Source: CAZMGB01 sp964565775
GTDB lineage: Bacteria > Chloroflexota > Dehalococcoidia > DSTF01 > JALHUB01
DNA length: 64,000 nt
Assembly: GCA_964565775.1 (NCBI GenBank)
Contig: CAZMGB010000001.1
Coordinates: forward strand, 192,887 to 256,886
Reading direction: 5' to 3'
Part shown: positions 16,604-24,991 of the stretch, piece after piece
Numbering within the stretch: the stretch's first letter is position 1
Layout of the letters: every line of letters begins with the position of its first letter
Translations under genes and position numbers: made by a program
The notes under the pieces: model-generated
The model's input: the letters and a program-made list of their open reading frames with translations, nothing else
Databases searched by the model: none
What the model was told of the DNA's origin: nothing

Positions 16604-17286
16604 GCACTTTCGTCCTCGAGCGAGGCGTTCCGCTTCAGGACGCGCAGCAGCTCTGGTCTATCACTGATGAGGCCCGTCACGCCCCAGTCCAGCAACTCGC
16701 GCGCCGTCTCCAGATCGTTCACGGGCCAGACCAGCACGGGGACGCCGTGCGCCGCCAGGGATGCGGCGAGCTCCCGGCTCAGGAGGTCGCGGTGGATGGA
16801 AACGCCCGCTTGGAGGGGGTCGCTGTCCAGCAGCGGCTGGAGGGCATCGACTAGCCGGGGCGCGTTCACGGTGCGGTAGAGGCGAAGGTCCGCCTCCTCC
16901 CGCCGCAGCCGTTCGAGGACGCCCCAGTAGACGGACGTCACCTGCACTTCCTCCAGCGCGCCCCGGTCGCGGACCACCGAGAGCAGGGTGGGCGCGAAGC
17001 GTCGGTCACGGCTCTTCACGTCGATGAGGATGCGCGCGCGCCGTCGCGCCCTGTCCAGGATCTCCTCCAGTGTCAGGGCCTCGCCCTTATCGAGGCGAAA
17101 CTGCCACCCGTCCCAGAGGATCGGCAGCAAGGGGAGGCGACGGGAGTGTCTGGCGACCAGCCTGCCGCCCTGCCAGCGGAGGTCGGCTTCGACGAAGTCG
17201 GCGCCGGCCGCCAGCGCGCGTTCGAGGAGGGGCCCCTCGTTCCCGGCCTTGTGCGCGATCGTGAGAAACGAGGGAGAGCGCTGCAG
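16600..17286 (-). CDS. Glycerophosphodiester phosphodiesterase-like protein with non-standard start
   Basis: The frame encodes a GDPD-type TIM barrel: FLTIAHKAGNEGPLLERALA, GADFVEADLRWQ, RILIDVKSRDRR, and the C-terminal VLVWPVNDLETARELLDWGVTGLISDRPELL. The first catalytic block reads AHKAGNE where family members have HRG..PENT, so the enzyme may be divergent. No ATG, GTG or TTG exists between the in-frame TAG at 17317-17319 and the TTG at 17130, yet homologous sequence begins near 17270. A CTG at 17286, eight or so bases after AGGAAGG, is the best start candidate. Starting at 17130 would delete the catalytic N-terminus. Confidence 0.7.
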   Translation of the reverse strand: MQRSPSFLTIAHKAGNEGPLLERALAAGADFVEADLRWQGGRLVARHSRRLPLLPILWDGWQFRLDKGEALTLEEILDRARRRARILIDVKSRDRRFAPTLLSVVRDRGALEEVQVTSVYWGVLERLRREEADLRLYRTVNAPRLVDALQPLLDSDPLQAGVSIHRDLLSRELAASLAAHGVPVLVWPVNDLETARELLDWGVTGLISDRPELLRVLKRNASLEDESA

Positions 17287-17316
17287 GGGTTCGAGCCTTC
17301 CTGCCGTCTCGGTGCC

Positions 17317-17838
17317 CTAGCGAGAGGAGCCGGCCAGCCCGATGAGGTTCACCAGGACGCGACGCCGGCGGGGCCGGTCCAGCTCCACGAGGAAGATGCG
17401 CTGCCACTGCCCCAGTGTGAGCCGGCTATCGACTATGGGGATGGCCTCGCTGCTACCCAGGAAGATATGCTGGCAATGAGCGTGGCCGTTCTTGCACTCC
17501 TCTTCGCCCATGTTGACGGTGCGGCGGGAGAAATCGTTGTGCTCGTAGGGGGCGTCAACGGGCGCCAGTCGCGCCAGCGTGTCCGCCAGGTCTCTCAAGA
17601 GCAGCGGTTCCTTTTCGTTGATCTTGATCGCGGCGGTGGTGTGGAGGGAATAGACCGTGGCTTGCCCGAACTGAATGCCGGAATCCTCTATGATGGCGAT
17701 GACCTGGTCCGTGATGTCCACGAACTCGGGCGCTGCATCAGTTTCGACTTCCAGGGCCTCGCTGAGGACGGTGACGATGCCCTGCGTGTCGACCAGGCGC
17801 TCCGTGCGCACAGCCACGCCCGGAAGTACCACGTCCAT
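17317..17838 (-). CDS. YjbQ/UPF0047 family protein
   Basis: The 173-residue protein has the UPF0047 landmarks: VYSLHTTAAIKINEKEPLLL near residue 62 and NGHAHCQHIFLGSS near 116. Then LTLGQWQRIFLVELDRPRRR comes near 138. This family has thiamine-phosphate-synthase-like activity in some assays, and the true role is uncertain. Clustered His and Glu residues suggest metal binding. Its TAG stop directly precedes the GDPD-like frame, so the two are probably one transcript. The ATG at 17838 is the only reasonable start. Confidence 0.88.
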   Translation of the reverse strand: MDVVLPGVAVRTERLVDTQGIVTVLSEALEVETDAAPEFVDITDQVIAIIEDSGIQFGQATVYSLHTTAAIKINEKEPLLLRDLADTLARLAPVDAPYEHNDFSRRTVNMGEEECKNGHAHCQHIFLGSSEAIPIVDSRLTLGQWQRIFLVELDRPRRRRVLVNLIGLAGSSR

Positions 17839-18086
17839 GGGCCACGCTTCCTCCGATTTGCCTGTTCGACTTTAGGCTCATCATAGTGTAACCAATCTCA
17901 GCCCCTTTTGAAAAGAGGGTGTCCACCGGTTTTTGTCGCTGGTGGCTGCACGTTTGGGACGAAGGATAGGGCGCTGGCGGCGCAGCCCGCCTTGCCTCGT
18001 GTTGAGGCGCCGGTGTAGTATGCGGCTGGCGTGTACGGTGCGTTGAGGCGCCACTCGTCGAATTCCAGGTCGAAGGGAGGAACGAC

Positions 18087-19298
18087 GTGAAGAAAGGAAT
18101 CTCGATCGGTCTCATGACGGCGATGGCCGTCGTGGCGGCGTTGCTGGCCACGCATGGCCCGTCGGTCCGCGCACAGGCTGTAGCGAGCATCGCTCTGCCG
18201 CCGCCTGGAGGTACGGTGCAGCTCTACCCATGGTGCACTAATATAGCCCTCACGTTTCCGAACGGGACGCCGAGTCAGGACGTGGTGCAGGCGGTGACCC
18301 CCGCCGACTCGGTGCGGTCGATGTGGCGCCACCACGGGAGCCTGAACAAGTGGGAAGGTTTCTCCCCTGCTCAGCCCGGGCCGCCGGTAAGCGACCTGCT
18401 CTCGGTCGACTTCCTTGACGCCGTATGGATATGTGCCAGTGGCGGTGGTGGTGGTAGCGGCGGAGGCGGTGGCGGCGGCGGAGGCGGCGGCGGTGGTGGT
18501 GGCGCGCAGCCGACTAATACTCCAATTCCACCAACTTCAACTCCCACTCCAACTCCTCAACCTCCGGTGACGCAGGCCGATCTGGAGCTGGTCGATCTCT
18601 TTGCCGATCATCTGCCCCAGGGGCACGTATTCGCGAGGATCAGAAACAACGGCCCGCATGAGGTGAGCAACTTCAGCGTCACCTTTGAGTGCCAGTGGTG
18701 TACTGCGCTGCAGGTACCGCTAGGAGCTGGGGGCGGTTGCACTCCGCCGGGGCCGACGGCAACCGTCAATTTCGGCGTGCTCGCCCCGGGAAACGTAGTC
18801 GAGAAGAACACAGGCGTGGAGCTCCACGCCTCACGCGAAGACTACAACGTGACATGCACGATGTCGGTGCCCAGCTTCGATTTTAACCCCAACAACCACC
18901 AGGCGCAGGCGAACATCACGTACAGGCCGAACGCCGACCTACAACTGCTGCCGCTGACCTTCACGCCGCCAAACGCCACGAACAGTGGTACGCAGCTCAC
19001 GCTCCGGAACAACGGCCCGGACGACGTGAGAGGTGTCGAGGTGCTATCGCAGTGCTGCTATTGCGACTCGGTTCAAGGTGCATGCACGAGGAAGTTCGCC
19101 GAGACCAGCCGCTTCCAGGTGTGGCTGAACAACGGTGCCAGCCAGACATTCGATGCGAACTTCGTGGCGAACACGGCCAATCCAGGCATCACCCGTGTGG
19201 AGTGTCGCGTACTCATGCCTCCAAACCTCCTGGGCGACAACGGAGGCAACAACTGGCAGAGTTGGGGCGGATACTCGGGAGGTTCCTGCACGCCATAG
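18087..19298 (+). CDS. Secreted protein with Cys-flanked WR/LDAV module, Gly-rich linker and CARDB-like domains
   Basis: The 403-residue protein starts at GTG after AGGGAGG. A signal peptide (ISIGLMTAMAVVAALLATH, cleavage near VRAQA) is followed by one roughly 70-residue module running from CTNIALTFPNGTPSQDVVQA through SMWRHHGS and PVSDLLSVDFLDAVWIC. The same module occurs twice in each of the two secreted proteins at 22-26 kb. A glycine run (about residues 115-145) and a TPIPPTSTPTPTPQPP linker lead to two beta-sandwich repeats with ARIRNNGPHEVSNF and LTLRNNGPDDVRGV, typical of CARDB/DUF11 adhesion-type domains. It is probably displayed on or shed from the cell surface. The function is unknown. 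Confidence 0.8.
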   Translation: MKKGISIGLMTAMAVVAALLATHGPSVRAQAVASIALPPPGGTVQLYPWCTNIALTFPNGTPSQDVVQAVTPADSVRSMWRHHGSLNKWEGFSPAQPGPPVSDLLSVDFLDAVWICASGGGGGSGGGGGGGGGGGGGGGAQPTNTPIPPTSTPTPTPQPPVTQADLELVDLFADHLPQGHVFARIRNNGPHEVSNFSVTFECQWCTALQVPLGAGGGCTPPGPTATVNFGVLAPGNVVEKNTGVELHASREDYNVTCTMSVPSFDFNPNNHQAQANITYRPNADLQLLPLTFTPPNATNSGTQLTLRNNGPDDVRGVEVLSQCCYCDSVQGACTRKFAETSRFQVWLNNGASQTFDANFVANTANPGITRVECRVLMPPNLLGDNGGNNWQSWGGYSGGSCTP

Positions 19299-19340
19299 AA
19301 TACTGGGCGACGCTCCGCCGGCCCCCTGACCCTGGACCAA

Positions 19341-19365
19341 GGGGGCGGTGGCTACGGCCGCCCCC
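19341..19365 (+). terminator. GC-rich hairpin after the secreted-module gene
   Basis: GGGGGCGG (19341-19348) pairs with CCGCCCCC (19358-19365) around a nine-base loop, 43 bases past the stop codon at 19298. No U tract follows, so it is a stable hairpin with uncertain terminator activity. The rest of 19299-19616 holds no supported gene. Confidence 0.4.
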
Positions 19366-19616
19366 TCCGTTCGCTTACGACGCGGCCCAGCCTATGCGAG
19401 CCATGCCGACCAGCTATCGGACGAAGGCGACGGTGGGAGGGGAGAGTGCGTCTGGAGGGGTATCTTGACAGCCCGTGCGTTCGCCAGTACTTTGCAGGCG
19501 TCGACACAGAAGGGCTGCCGGTGGCAACACCGCCGATAGCCCAGTGGCGGACCACGATGCGGCTAGGGCGAGCAGGTCCACGTGGGGCGTGCGCAAGTCG
19601 GGCAAGGAGGCTAGCG

Positions 19617-21146
19617 ATGACCGGACGCCGAATGCTATGGCTGGGGGCCCTTATCGCACCGTCTGTTGCCCTTGTGGTGGTGGCCTGTGGCGGCGAGGGT
19701 GAGGAGACAAAGCCGCCCGCTGAGGTCACCGCCGTGACCACGCCCACCGTTGCGGCCGTAGCCACGGAAGAGGCGCCCGCGGCGCCTTCCGAGCAGGGGG
19801 CGCCCACGGAGCTAGCCTGCACCCACTACGTCGCACCTGATGGCAGCGATGACAACCCCGGCACCGACGGAGCTCCCTGGCAGACGATCCAGCACGCGGC
19901 GGACTTGGCTGGGCCGGGCGATACGGTCTGCGTCCATGGGGGCACGTACTTGGCGGGGGAGGAAGGCGTGGTCTTCTCCCTCTCAGGTACTGCCGATGCA
20001 CCGATCACGTTTGCTGCTGCACCCGGCGAGACGGCCACCGTGCAAGGTGGCCTGATACTCCCCCATGGCACTTCCTACGTGAGGCTCATCGGCTTTGCTG
20101 TGCAGGGGTTCCCGGTATGGGGCATCGAGCTGAGCGGGGACAACCATCACATTCTCCTCTCGCACCTGGATGTGTCGGGCGGTGAAGCCAGCGTGCGGCT
20201 GACCTATGGTGAGACGGAGGGAACGGCTGAGGAGGGTCCGGTGAGCGACATAGTGGTGGAGGACAGCGTGCTCCATGACTGTGGTTATGAGTCAGTGGAC
20301 TGCACACCGGGCCCATGTGACCGGCTGACATTCCGGCGGTTGGAGATCTACGGAGCGGGGTCAGCGCCTGGGGCGGAGTATGGGGGCGACGGGCTGTCGG
20401 TGGCGCGGGGGCAGGAGATCTTGGTGGAGGACAGCTACATCCATGACAACGGAGGGGATGGGATCGACCTGAACTCGCGGGACAGGGAAGGGAACGTAAC
20501 GGGGATAGTGGTGAGGCGGAACAGGGTAGAGCGGAACCACCTGAACGGGATCAAGCTGTGGGCAGGGGGACGGATGGAGAACAACGTCGTGTGGGGGCAG
20601 GGGGACTCGTCGGTATGGCTGGGGGTGCACCCGGGCGTGTTTGAGGTAGTGAACAACACGATTGCCTACAACATGTACGATGCGGAGTACAGCGGACGGA
20701 ACTATGCGTTTGCGGCGGGTTACCCGGAGGAGGGGCCGGCGAGCATAGAACTGACGATGGTGAACAACATCTTTGCCTACAACACGGGTCCTGAGGTAGG
20801 CGATCCGACTGCTCTCTACCTGGGGCCAGGGGTGCAGCTAACGGAGCACCACAACCTGTACTGGAGCCTAGCGGACGAGGAGATATACGCGGAGTTTGTG
20901 AGCGGGGGTGCGCCGGAGTTTGGGCGGACGGAGATCACTGACGGCACGTGGACGAGTGCGACTGGTCAGGGGGAGGGTGACGTGACGGCTGACCCGCTAT
21001 TTGAGTCTGGGTGGCCGGATGTGGGCCTGCACCTGAGTGAGGGTAGTCCGGCGGTGGACGCGGGCAGTGGGGACGGAGCGCCTTCGGAGGATGTGGAGGG
21101 CCACGCACGTGATGGTACGCCCGATATAGGCGCCTACGAACGGTGA
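19617..21146 (+). CDS. Beta-helix lipoprotein (pectate-lyase-like / DUF1565 type)
   Basis: About 509 residues from the ATG at 19617, which follows AAGGAGG. The N-terminus has a lipobox (LIAPSVALVVVAC) and a Thr/Pro/Ala-rich spacer. Then YVAPDGSDDNPGTDGAPWQT and GDTVCVHGGTY mark the start of a right-handed parallel beta-helix. Helix rungs such as ILVEDSYIHDNGGDGIDLNS, NRVERNHLNGIKLW and VVNNTIAYNMYDAEYS follow, and the protein ends SPAVDAGSGDGA..DIGAYER. Such proteins bind or cleave polysaccharides at the cell surface; no catalytic set could be assigned. Codons in the 3' two thirds are unusually G-ending and rich in GGG, AGG and CGG, unlike flanking genes. Confidence 0.85.
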   Translation: MTGRRMLWLGALIAPSVALVVVACGGEGEETKPPAEVTAVTTPTVAAVATEEAPAAPSEQGAPTELACTHYVAPDGSDDNPGTDGAPWQTIQHAADLAGPGDTVCVHGGTYLAGEEGVVFSLSGTADAPITFAAAPGETATVQGGLILPHGTSYVRLIGFAVQGFPVWGIELSGDNHHILLSHLDVSGGEASVRLTYGETEGTAEEGPVSDIVVEDSVLHDCGYESVDCTPGPCDRLTFRRLEIYGAGSAPGAEYGGDGLSVARGQEILVEDSYIHDNGGDGIDLNSRDREGNVTGIVVRRNRVERNHLNGIKLWAGGRMENNVVWGQGDSSVWLGVHPGVFEVVNNTIAYNMYDAEYSGRNYAFAAGYPEEGPASIELTMVNNIFAYNTGPEVGDPTALYLGPGVQLTEHHNLYWSLADEEIYAEFVSGGAPEFGRTEITDGTWTSATGQGEGDVTADPLFESGWPDVGLHLSEGSPAVDAGSGDGAPSEDVEGHARDGTPDIGAYER

Positions 21147-21257
21147 GTCTGCGCTGGTGAGCGCTGGTGGAGGCTGCTGCTCAGCAGCTCTCGATTCAAG
21201 GCCGACTAGCGGCGCGTTCCAGACGCAAGGGCAACCTGCAAAGAGGAAATGTGCGCC

Positions 21258-21458
21258 GTGAAGCGCGTGACAATCGCAGCCGCCGGTCTCGCTCTGGTGG
21301 TGGGCGTCTGACCCCCTCCTTGGGAGACGAAGGCTGCCCTGTATGCCCCCGTCGTCCCCGCCAGTATCCATGTGTCCTCGCCGGAATACCCGCTGGAAGT
21401 CTGTCCTGAATTCGTGGCGCTCGCCGCGCCGCAAGTCGACAGTGCTAGGAGGTGCTGA
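21258..21458 (+). pseudogene. Small secreted ORF interrupted by an in-frame TGA
   Basis: A frame starting at GTG 21258 (or ATG 21249) encodes a signal-peptide-like start, MKRVTIAAAGLALVVGV. It meets TGA at 21309-21311 and then stays open for 48 codons (PPPWETKAALYAPVVPASIH ... VALAAPQVDSARRC) to a TGA at 21456-21458. The end lies two bases before the ATG of the tail-tube-like gene and overlaps its ribosome binding site, as a coupled upstream gene would. A single nonsense change in a real small gene is the simplest reading. A sequencing error, readthrough or a chance open frame cannot be excluded. Confidence 0.4.
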
Positions 21459-21459
21459 G

Positions 21460-22008
21460 ATGAGGAGAGCTGCTCTAGCTGCGATAGTTGTGCTGGTGGT
21501 TCTTGCGCTGGCGGGAGTCGCCAGTTCTGTCCTGGCCCCGAATCGAGGCCAGAGCGCCGGCCCAGTGGTGGACCACATCGTCCTCGAGATAGAAGGCCAT
21601 CAAGCAGGGATCTTCCAGGGACTCTCGGGCATGGTGGCCGAAACCGAGGTCGTCGAGCATAAGGAGGTGGGAAAGGACGGCAAGCAGTATGTGACAAAGA
21701 TACCTGGAGCGACCGAGTACGGAAACATCACGCTCAGGGCGGGACTGATAGATCAGCCGTTCATCATGTGGTATTTCGAAGGGCTAGTGCCCGGCAAGGT
21801 CGGGACCGCTCGGAAGGATGGCTCCGTCGTACTGCAGAGTGCTCAGGACGACGCGCTTGCGAAGTACGAATTCCGGCGCGCCTGGCCCTGCGGATGGACG
21901 GTAGATGTTGATCCTTCTAGCCCGAACGGCTACGTGGAGGAGTTCAAGCTGTGCGTTGAGGAGTGGAAGAAGGTAGATCTCCATTCGCCCGGAGGGCGAG
22001 TCCAGTAG
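21460..22008 (+). CDS. Exported T4 gp19-like tail-tube protein
   Basis: The 182-residue protein starts at an ATG after TAGGAGGTG. Residues 1-30 form a hydrophobic signal or anchor (ALAAIVVLVVLALAGVASSV). The rest follows the phage/contractile-injection tube fold of PF06841: HIVLEIEGHQAGIFQGLSGM, VAETEVVEHKEVG, TKIPGATEYGNITLRAGLID and YEFRRAWPCGWTVDVDPSS. EEFKLCVEEWKKV closes it, like the last strand of tube proteins. Known tube proteins of phages and injection systems are cytoplasmic and lack a signal peptide. No sheath, baseplate, spike or ATPase gene is nearby. It may form extracellular tubes or be an adapted structural subunit. Confidence 0.75.
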   Translation: MRRAALAAIVVLVVLALAGVASSVLAPNRGQSAGPVVDHIVLEIEGHQAGIFQGLSGMVAETEVVEHKEVGKDGKQYVTKIPGATEYGNITLRAGLIDQPFIMWYFEGLVPGKVGTARKDGSVVLQSAQDDALAKYEFRRAWPCGWTVDVDPSSPNGYVEEFKLCVEEWKKVDLHSPGGRVQ

Positions 22009-22130
22009 AGGTCAACACTCCGGGGCGTGGCGGTGGAAGGCCGGGTTGCGGTCAGGTTGTCGCCTGCCGCGACCATGGCACGGGCACCGATGTTGGTGTC
22101 TGGCAAACGGTGGCCGGAGCTTGGGTTGAG

Positions 22131-24968
22131 CTAGGGTGGGGGCGGCGTATCCGTGAGGCGGCTGAGGGGCGTCTGCGAGACGTAGCCGAGGCAACCGGCC
22201 CGCTCCGCCGTATCGTACGCCGCCCGAACGTTGTCTTCCTGGAGGGCGTAGTCGACGCAGAAGACGGGCAGGCCCGCGTCGAGGTACAGGCGGAACAGGT
22301 CGGTGAGCCACTCCCTGTCCTCCTGCGGCGTTGGGATGTCCCCGGACTTGGGGTCGCCCCACTTAGTGTCCGCTTCGCCCTGGAAGGACAGGTCCTCCTG
22401 GGCCAGGCCGTCGATGATCCCCAGGTAGTCGGGCCGCTCAGCCGCCAGCTCGGCAGCGTTCTGGGCGACGACCAGGAAGCCCGGGTGCCGTCCTCGGGCG
22501 TAATCGCGGATCTCTTTGATGAAGGACACCATCTCGGCCGCCGGGTCGAGACCTTCGGCTGCGGCCGCGGCCGCGACGTGGTCGTCCGAGTAGGCCTCGA
22601 CCCAGTCCATGTAGATGCCATCGAAGCCGTCGTCCAGCGCCATGTCGAGGAGCGACCCCTCGTCGTATATCACGATGTCTTTCCAACGCTCGTCCCAGAA
22701 GGCGACGGGGTAGTCGCCCGACCAGCCGCCTGGATCGGTCGCGAGCAGGAAGTCCGGGATACCGGGCCCGCCTGTTGACGGCGCCCGCCACTCATCCTGC
22801 CAGTACGTGCGGTAGTCCTCCGCCTCACCGATGTCGACGTAGGCGAGCACGAGCTTGCCGCGCTCGTGGAGGCGGCGGACCAGCCCCGCCGTGTCGAATC
22901 CCTCAGAGCCGACGTTGGAGCGGGTCGGCTCAATGACCAGCAGGTCGTAGTCCGAAGCGACCAGCGCATCGACGGCTCCGTCCGCTTCCAGATCCTGGGT
23001 CTGGTATGCCCAGGACGTCACGCTGTGGAGGTCGGGACCGGCCGCAGCACCCGCCAGGGCTGGCATCGTGAGGGAAGCGGACCGCCCTGTGCAGAGGAAC
23101 ACGGCGTCCAGGAACTGGAGGCTCGTGAGGTCGCTGGCTTCGGGCGCTGCCGCCATGTAAGCCTGGAATGAGCCGCTGGCGTTATCGAGTCGCCACATCG
23201 ATTCGAAGGCGTCGGCGGGCGATACGGCGTCGGCCACCAGAGAGGGGTCTGTGCCGTCTGGAAAGGAGAGGCCGAGGACGTTGCAGCCGGCGGCGAGGGG
23301 AGTGGAGATGGTGGTGGAGGGGTCAGGGGAGAGGGTGGGCATGGTGATATCGGCGGTGGCGTTGAGACAGAGGAAGACGGCGTCGAGGGGGTTAAGGGTG
23401 TGGAGGTCGCTGGCCTGGGGCGCCTGGGGCCTGAAGGCCTGGAAGGAGCCGGAGCTGTTATCGAGGCGCCAGATGGCGTCGAGGGCGCTGGCAGGGGAGA
23501 CGGCGGCCGCGACGGTGGCGGCGTCGGTGCCGGTGGCGAAGGTGAGGGTGACCATGTTGCAGCCGGGCCGCATGCCTGCCGCTGGGACTTCTTCCGGGTT
23601 GAATTCGAGTGCCTCTCTCATGCGGATGCGGCCGGAGCCGGCCCAGTTGGTGAAGCTGGCGTCGGGCAAGGGCGCGGCCGTGGCCTTGATGATCTGCCGC
23701 ACGCCCTCATTGCTCAGGGCGGGGTCTCGTGAGAGCAGAAGGCCGGCAAGGGCCGAGACCTGTGGTGCCGCGAAAGACGTACCGCTGGCCCTGGAATAGG
23801 GGAGGCTGCCTATGCAGGACCAGTTCCGTCCGCAGAGATCTGAGGGGACGGTGCTGGCAATATCGACGCCGGGGGCAGCGACCTCTACCTCCGGCCCCCA
23901 GTTGCTGAACGGCGCCCGTTCGTCTGGCTTCTTATGGTCGGAGGCGCCGACTGCGATGACCTCCGGCAGGTTGGCTGGGAAGGACACCTCCCCGGTGTCA
24001 TCGTTCCCGCTGGCCGCGACCAGAACGACGCCGAAGTCGTCGTGGGCGGTCCCAATGGCGTCACGGATGGTCTGCGACTCGAGGTGGGCGCCGAAGCTCA
24101 TGTTGATCACCTGCGCCCCGTTTTCGGCGGCATAGAGAATGCCCGCGCTGATATCGGCGCTGGTGCCACCGCCGGTGCAGGCGAGGACCTTGACGGGCAT
24201 GATCGCAACGCCGTCGGCCGTGCCGGCGACTCCCTGTTGGTTGTTGGCCCTTGCCGCCACGATACCGGCCACGAAAGTACCGTGGCCGTCGGCGTCGCTC
24301 ACATCGCTACTCGGTCCACGCGGCCGTCCGACGCAAGCTATGTCGGCGGTCTTGGGGTCAACGAGGTTGCAGCCGTGAACGTCGTCTACGCAACCGTTTC
24401 CGTCGTCGTCGACTCCATTGCCCGCCGTCTCGTCCTGGTTGACCCATATCTTGCCTTCGAGGTCGGGGTGGTGGATGTCCACCCCTGTGTCAAGTACGGC
24501 CAGCACAGCCGGGCGGGTTCCCGGTCCCAGGTCCCAGGCATCCGGCGCCTCGATGAGTTCGTAGTACCAGCGCTGGTAAGCACCGTACATCGGGTCGTCC
24601 GGCACCATGGCCTCGCGCAAGATGTAGTTGGGCTCCGCGTACTCGACGAACGGCAGCCTCTCGTAGACATCGGTCGCCAGGCCCACCCCCATCTTCGGGT
24701 CGATCTTCAGCCGCACCACGCCGATGGCTTCCAGGCGGCTTATCTCTCTGGCGCCGAGGAGTCTGTCTGCCAGGTGCAGCGGAAGGGCGCCACCGGGCTG
24801 CACCCTGACCAGGAGCTCATTGGGTACCGCCGGTGCGCTCGCAGCCACGGCCTTGGCGGAGGCTGGCGAAGACTCGCGCGGCTTGGGCTCGGCGGGCTCG
24901 CAGGCGAGGGTCAGAGCCAGAGCAGCAATGGTGAGCGCGGCGACGAGAGCCTGGGTTGTTCTCCTCAT
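22131..24968 (-). CDS. Secreted S8 protease fused to two WR/LDAV modules and a GH114-like domain
   Basis: About 945 residues with a lipobox-type signal (LTIAALALTLAC). A fervidolysin-like propeptide (NELLVRVQPGG) leads into a subtilisin domain with Asp in VLAVLDTGVD, His in DGHGTFVAG, oxyanion Asn in VAASGND and Ser in ASGTSFAAPQ. Two copies of the roughly 70-residue Cys-flanked module follow (from about residue 480). The last 270 residues match the GH114/TM1410 type: LVLAYVDIGEAEDYRTYW, DGIYMDWVEAYSDD, VVAQNAAEL and GLPVFCVDYAL. GH114 enzymes act on galactosamine-containing polysaccharide. I chose ATG 24968, 23 bases after the upstream gene's stop. A longer frame reaching 25094 overlaps that gene. 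Confidence 0.85.
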   Translation of the reverse strand: MRRTTQALVAALTIAALALTLACEPAEPKPRESSPASAKAVAASAPAVPNELLVRVQPGGALPLHLADRLLGAREISRLEAIGVVRLKIDPKMGVGLATDVYERLPFVEYAEPNYILREAMVPDDPMYGAYQRWYYELIEAPDAWDLGPGTRPAVLAVLDTGVDIHHPDLEGKIWVNQDETAGNGVDDDGNGCVDDVHGCNLVDPKTADIACVGRPRGPSSDVSDADGHGTFVAGIVAARANNQQGVAGTADGVAIMPVKVLACTGGGTSADISAGILYAAENGAQVINMSFGAHLESQTIRDAIGTAHDDFGVVLVAASGNDDTGEVSFPANLPEVIAVGASDHKKPDERAPFSNWGPEVEVAAPGVDIASTVPSDLCGRNWSCIGSLPYSRASGTSFAAPQVSALAGLLLSRDPALSNEGVRQIIKATAAPLPDASFTNWAGSGRIRMREALEFNPEEVPAAGMRPGCNMVTLTFATGTDAATVAAAVSPASALDAIWRLDNSSGSFQAFRPQAPQASDLHTLNPLDAVFLCLNATADITMPTLSPDPSTTISTPLAAGCNVLGLSFPDGTDPSLVADAVSPADAFESMWRLDNASGSFQAYMAAAPEASDLTSLQFLDAVFLCTGRSASLTMPALAGAAAGPDLHSVTSWAYQTQDLEADGAVDALVASDYDLLVIEPTRSNVGSEGFDTAGLVRRLHERGKLVLAYVDIGEAEDYRTYWQDEWRAPSTGGPGIPDFLLATDPGGWSGDYPVAFWDERWKDIVIYDEGSLLDMALDDGFDGIYMDWVEAYSDDHVAAAAAAEGLDPAAEMVSFIKEIRDYARGRHPGFLVVAQNAAELAAERPDYLGIIDGLAQEDLSFQGEADTKWGDPKSGDIPTPQEDREWLTDLFRLYLDAGLPVFCVDYALQEDNVRAAYDTAERAGCLGYVSQTPLSRLTDTPPPP
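23101..23556. repeat. 456-bp direct repeat, copy 1 (inside S8-GH114 gene)
   Basis: By eye this stretch is identical base for base to 25665-26120 in the neighbouring gene, at a constant offset of 2564. It encodes the two Cys-flanked modules and their linker, in the same frame in both genes. The identity stops abruptly at both ends, which points to recent duplication or gene conversion. Confidence 0.9.
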
Positions 24969-24991
24969 CTCATTCAGCCATGGCGGCCCGC

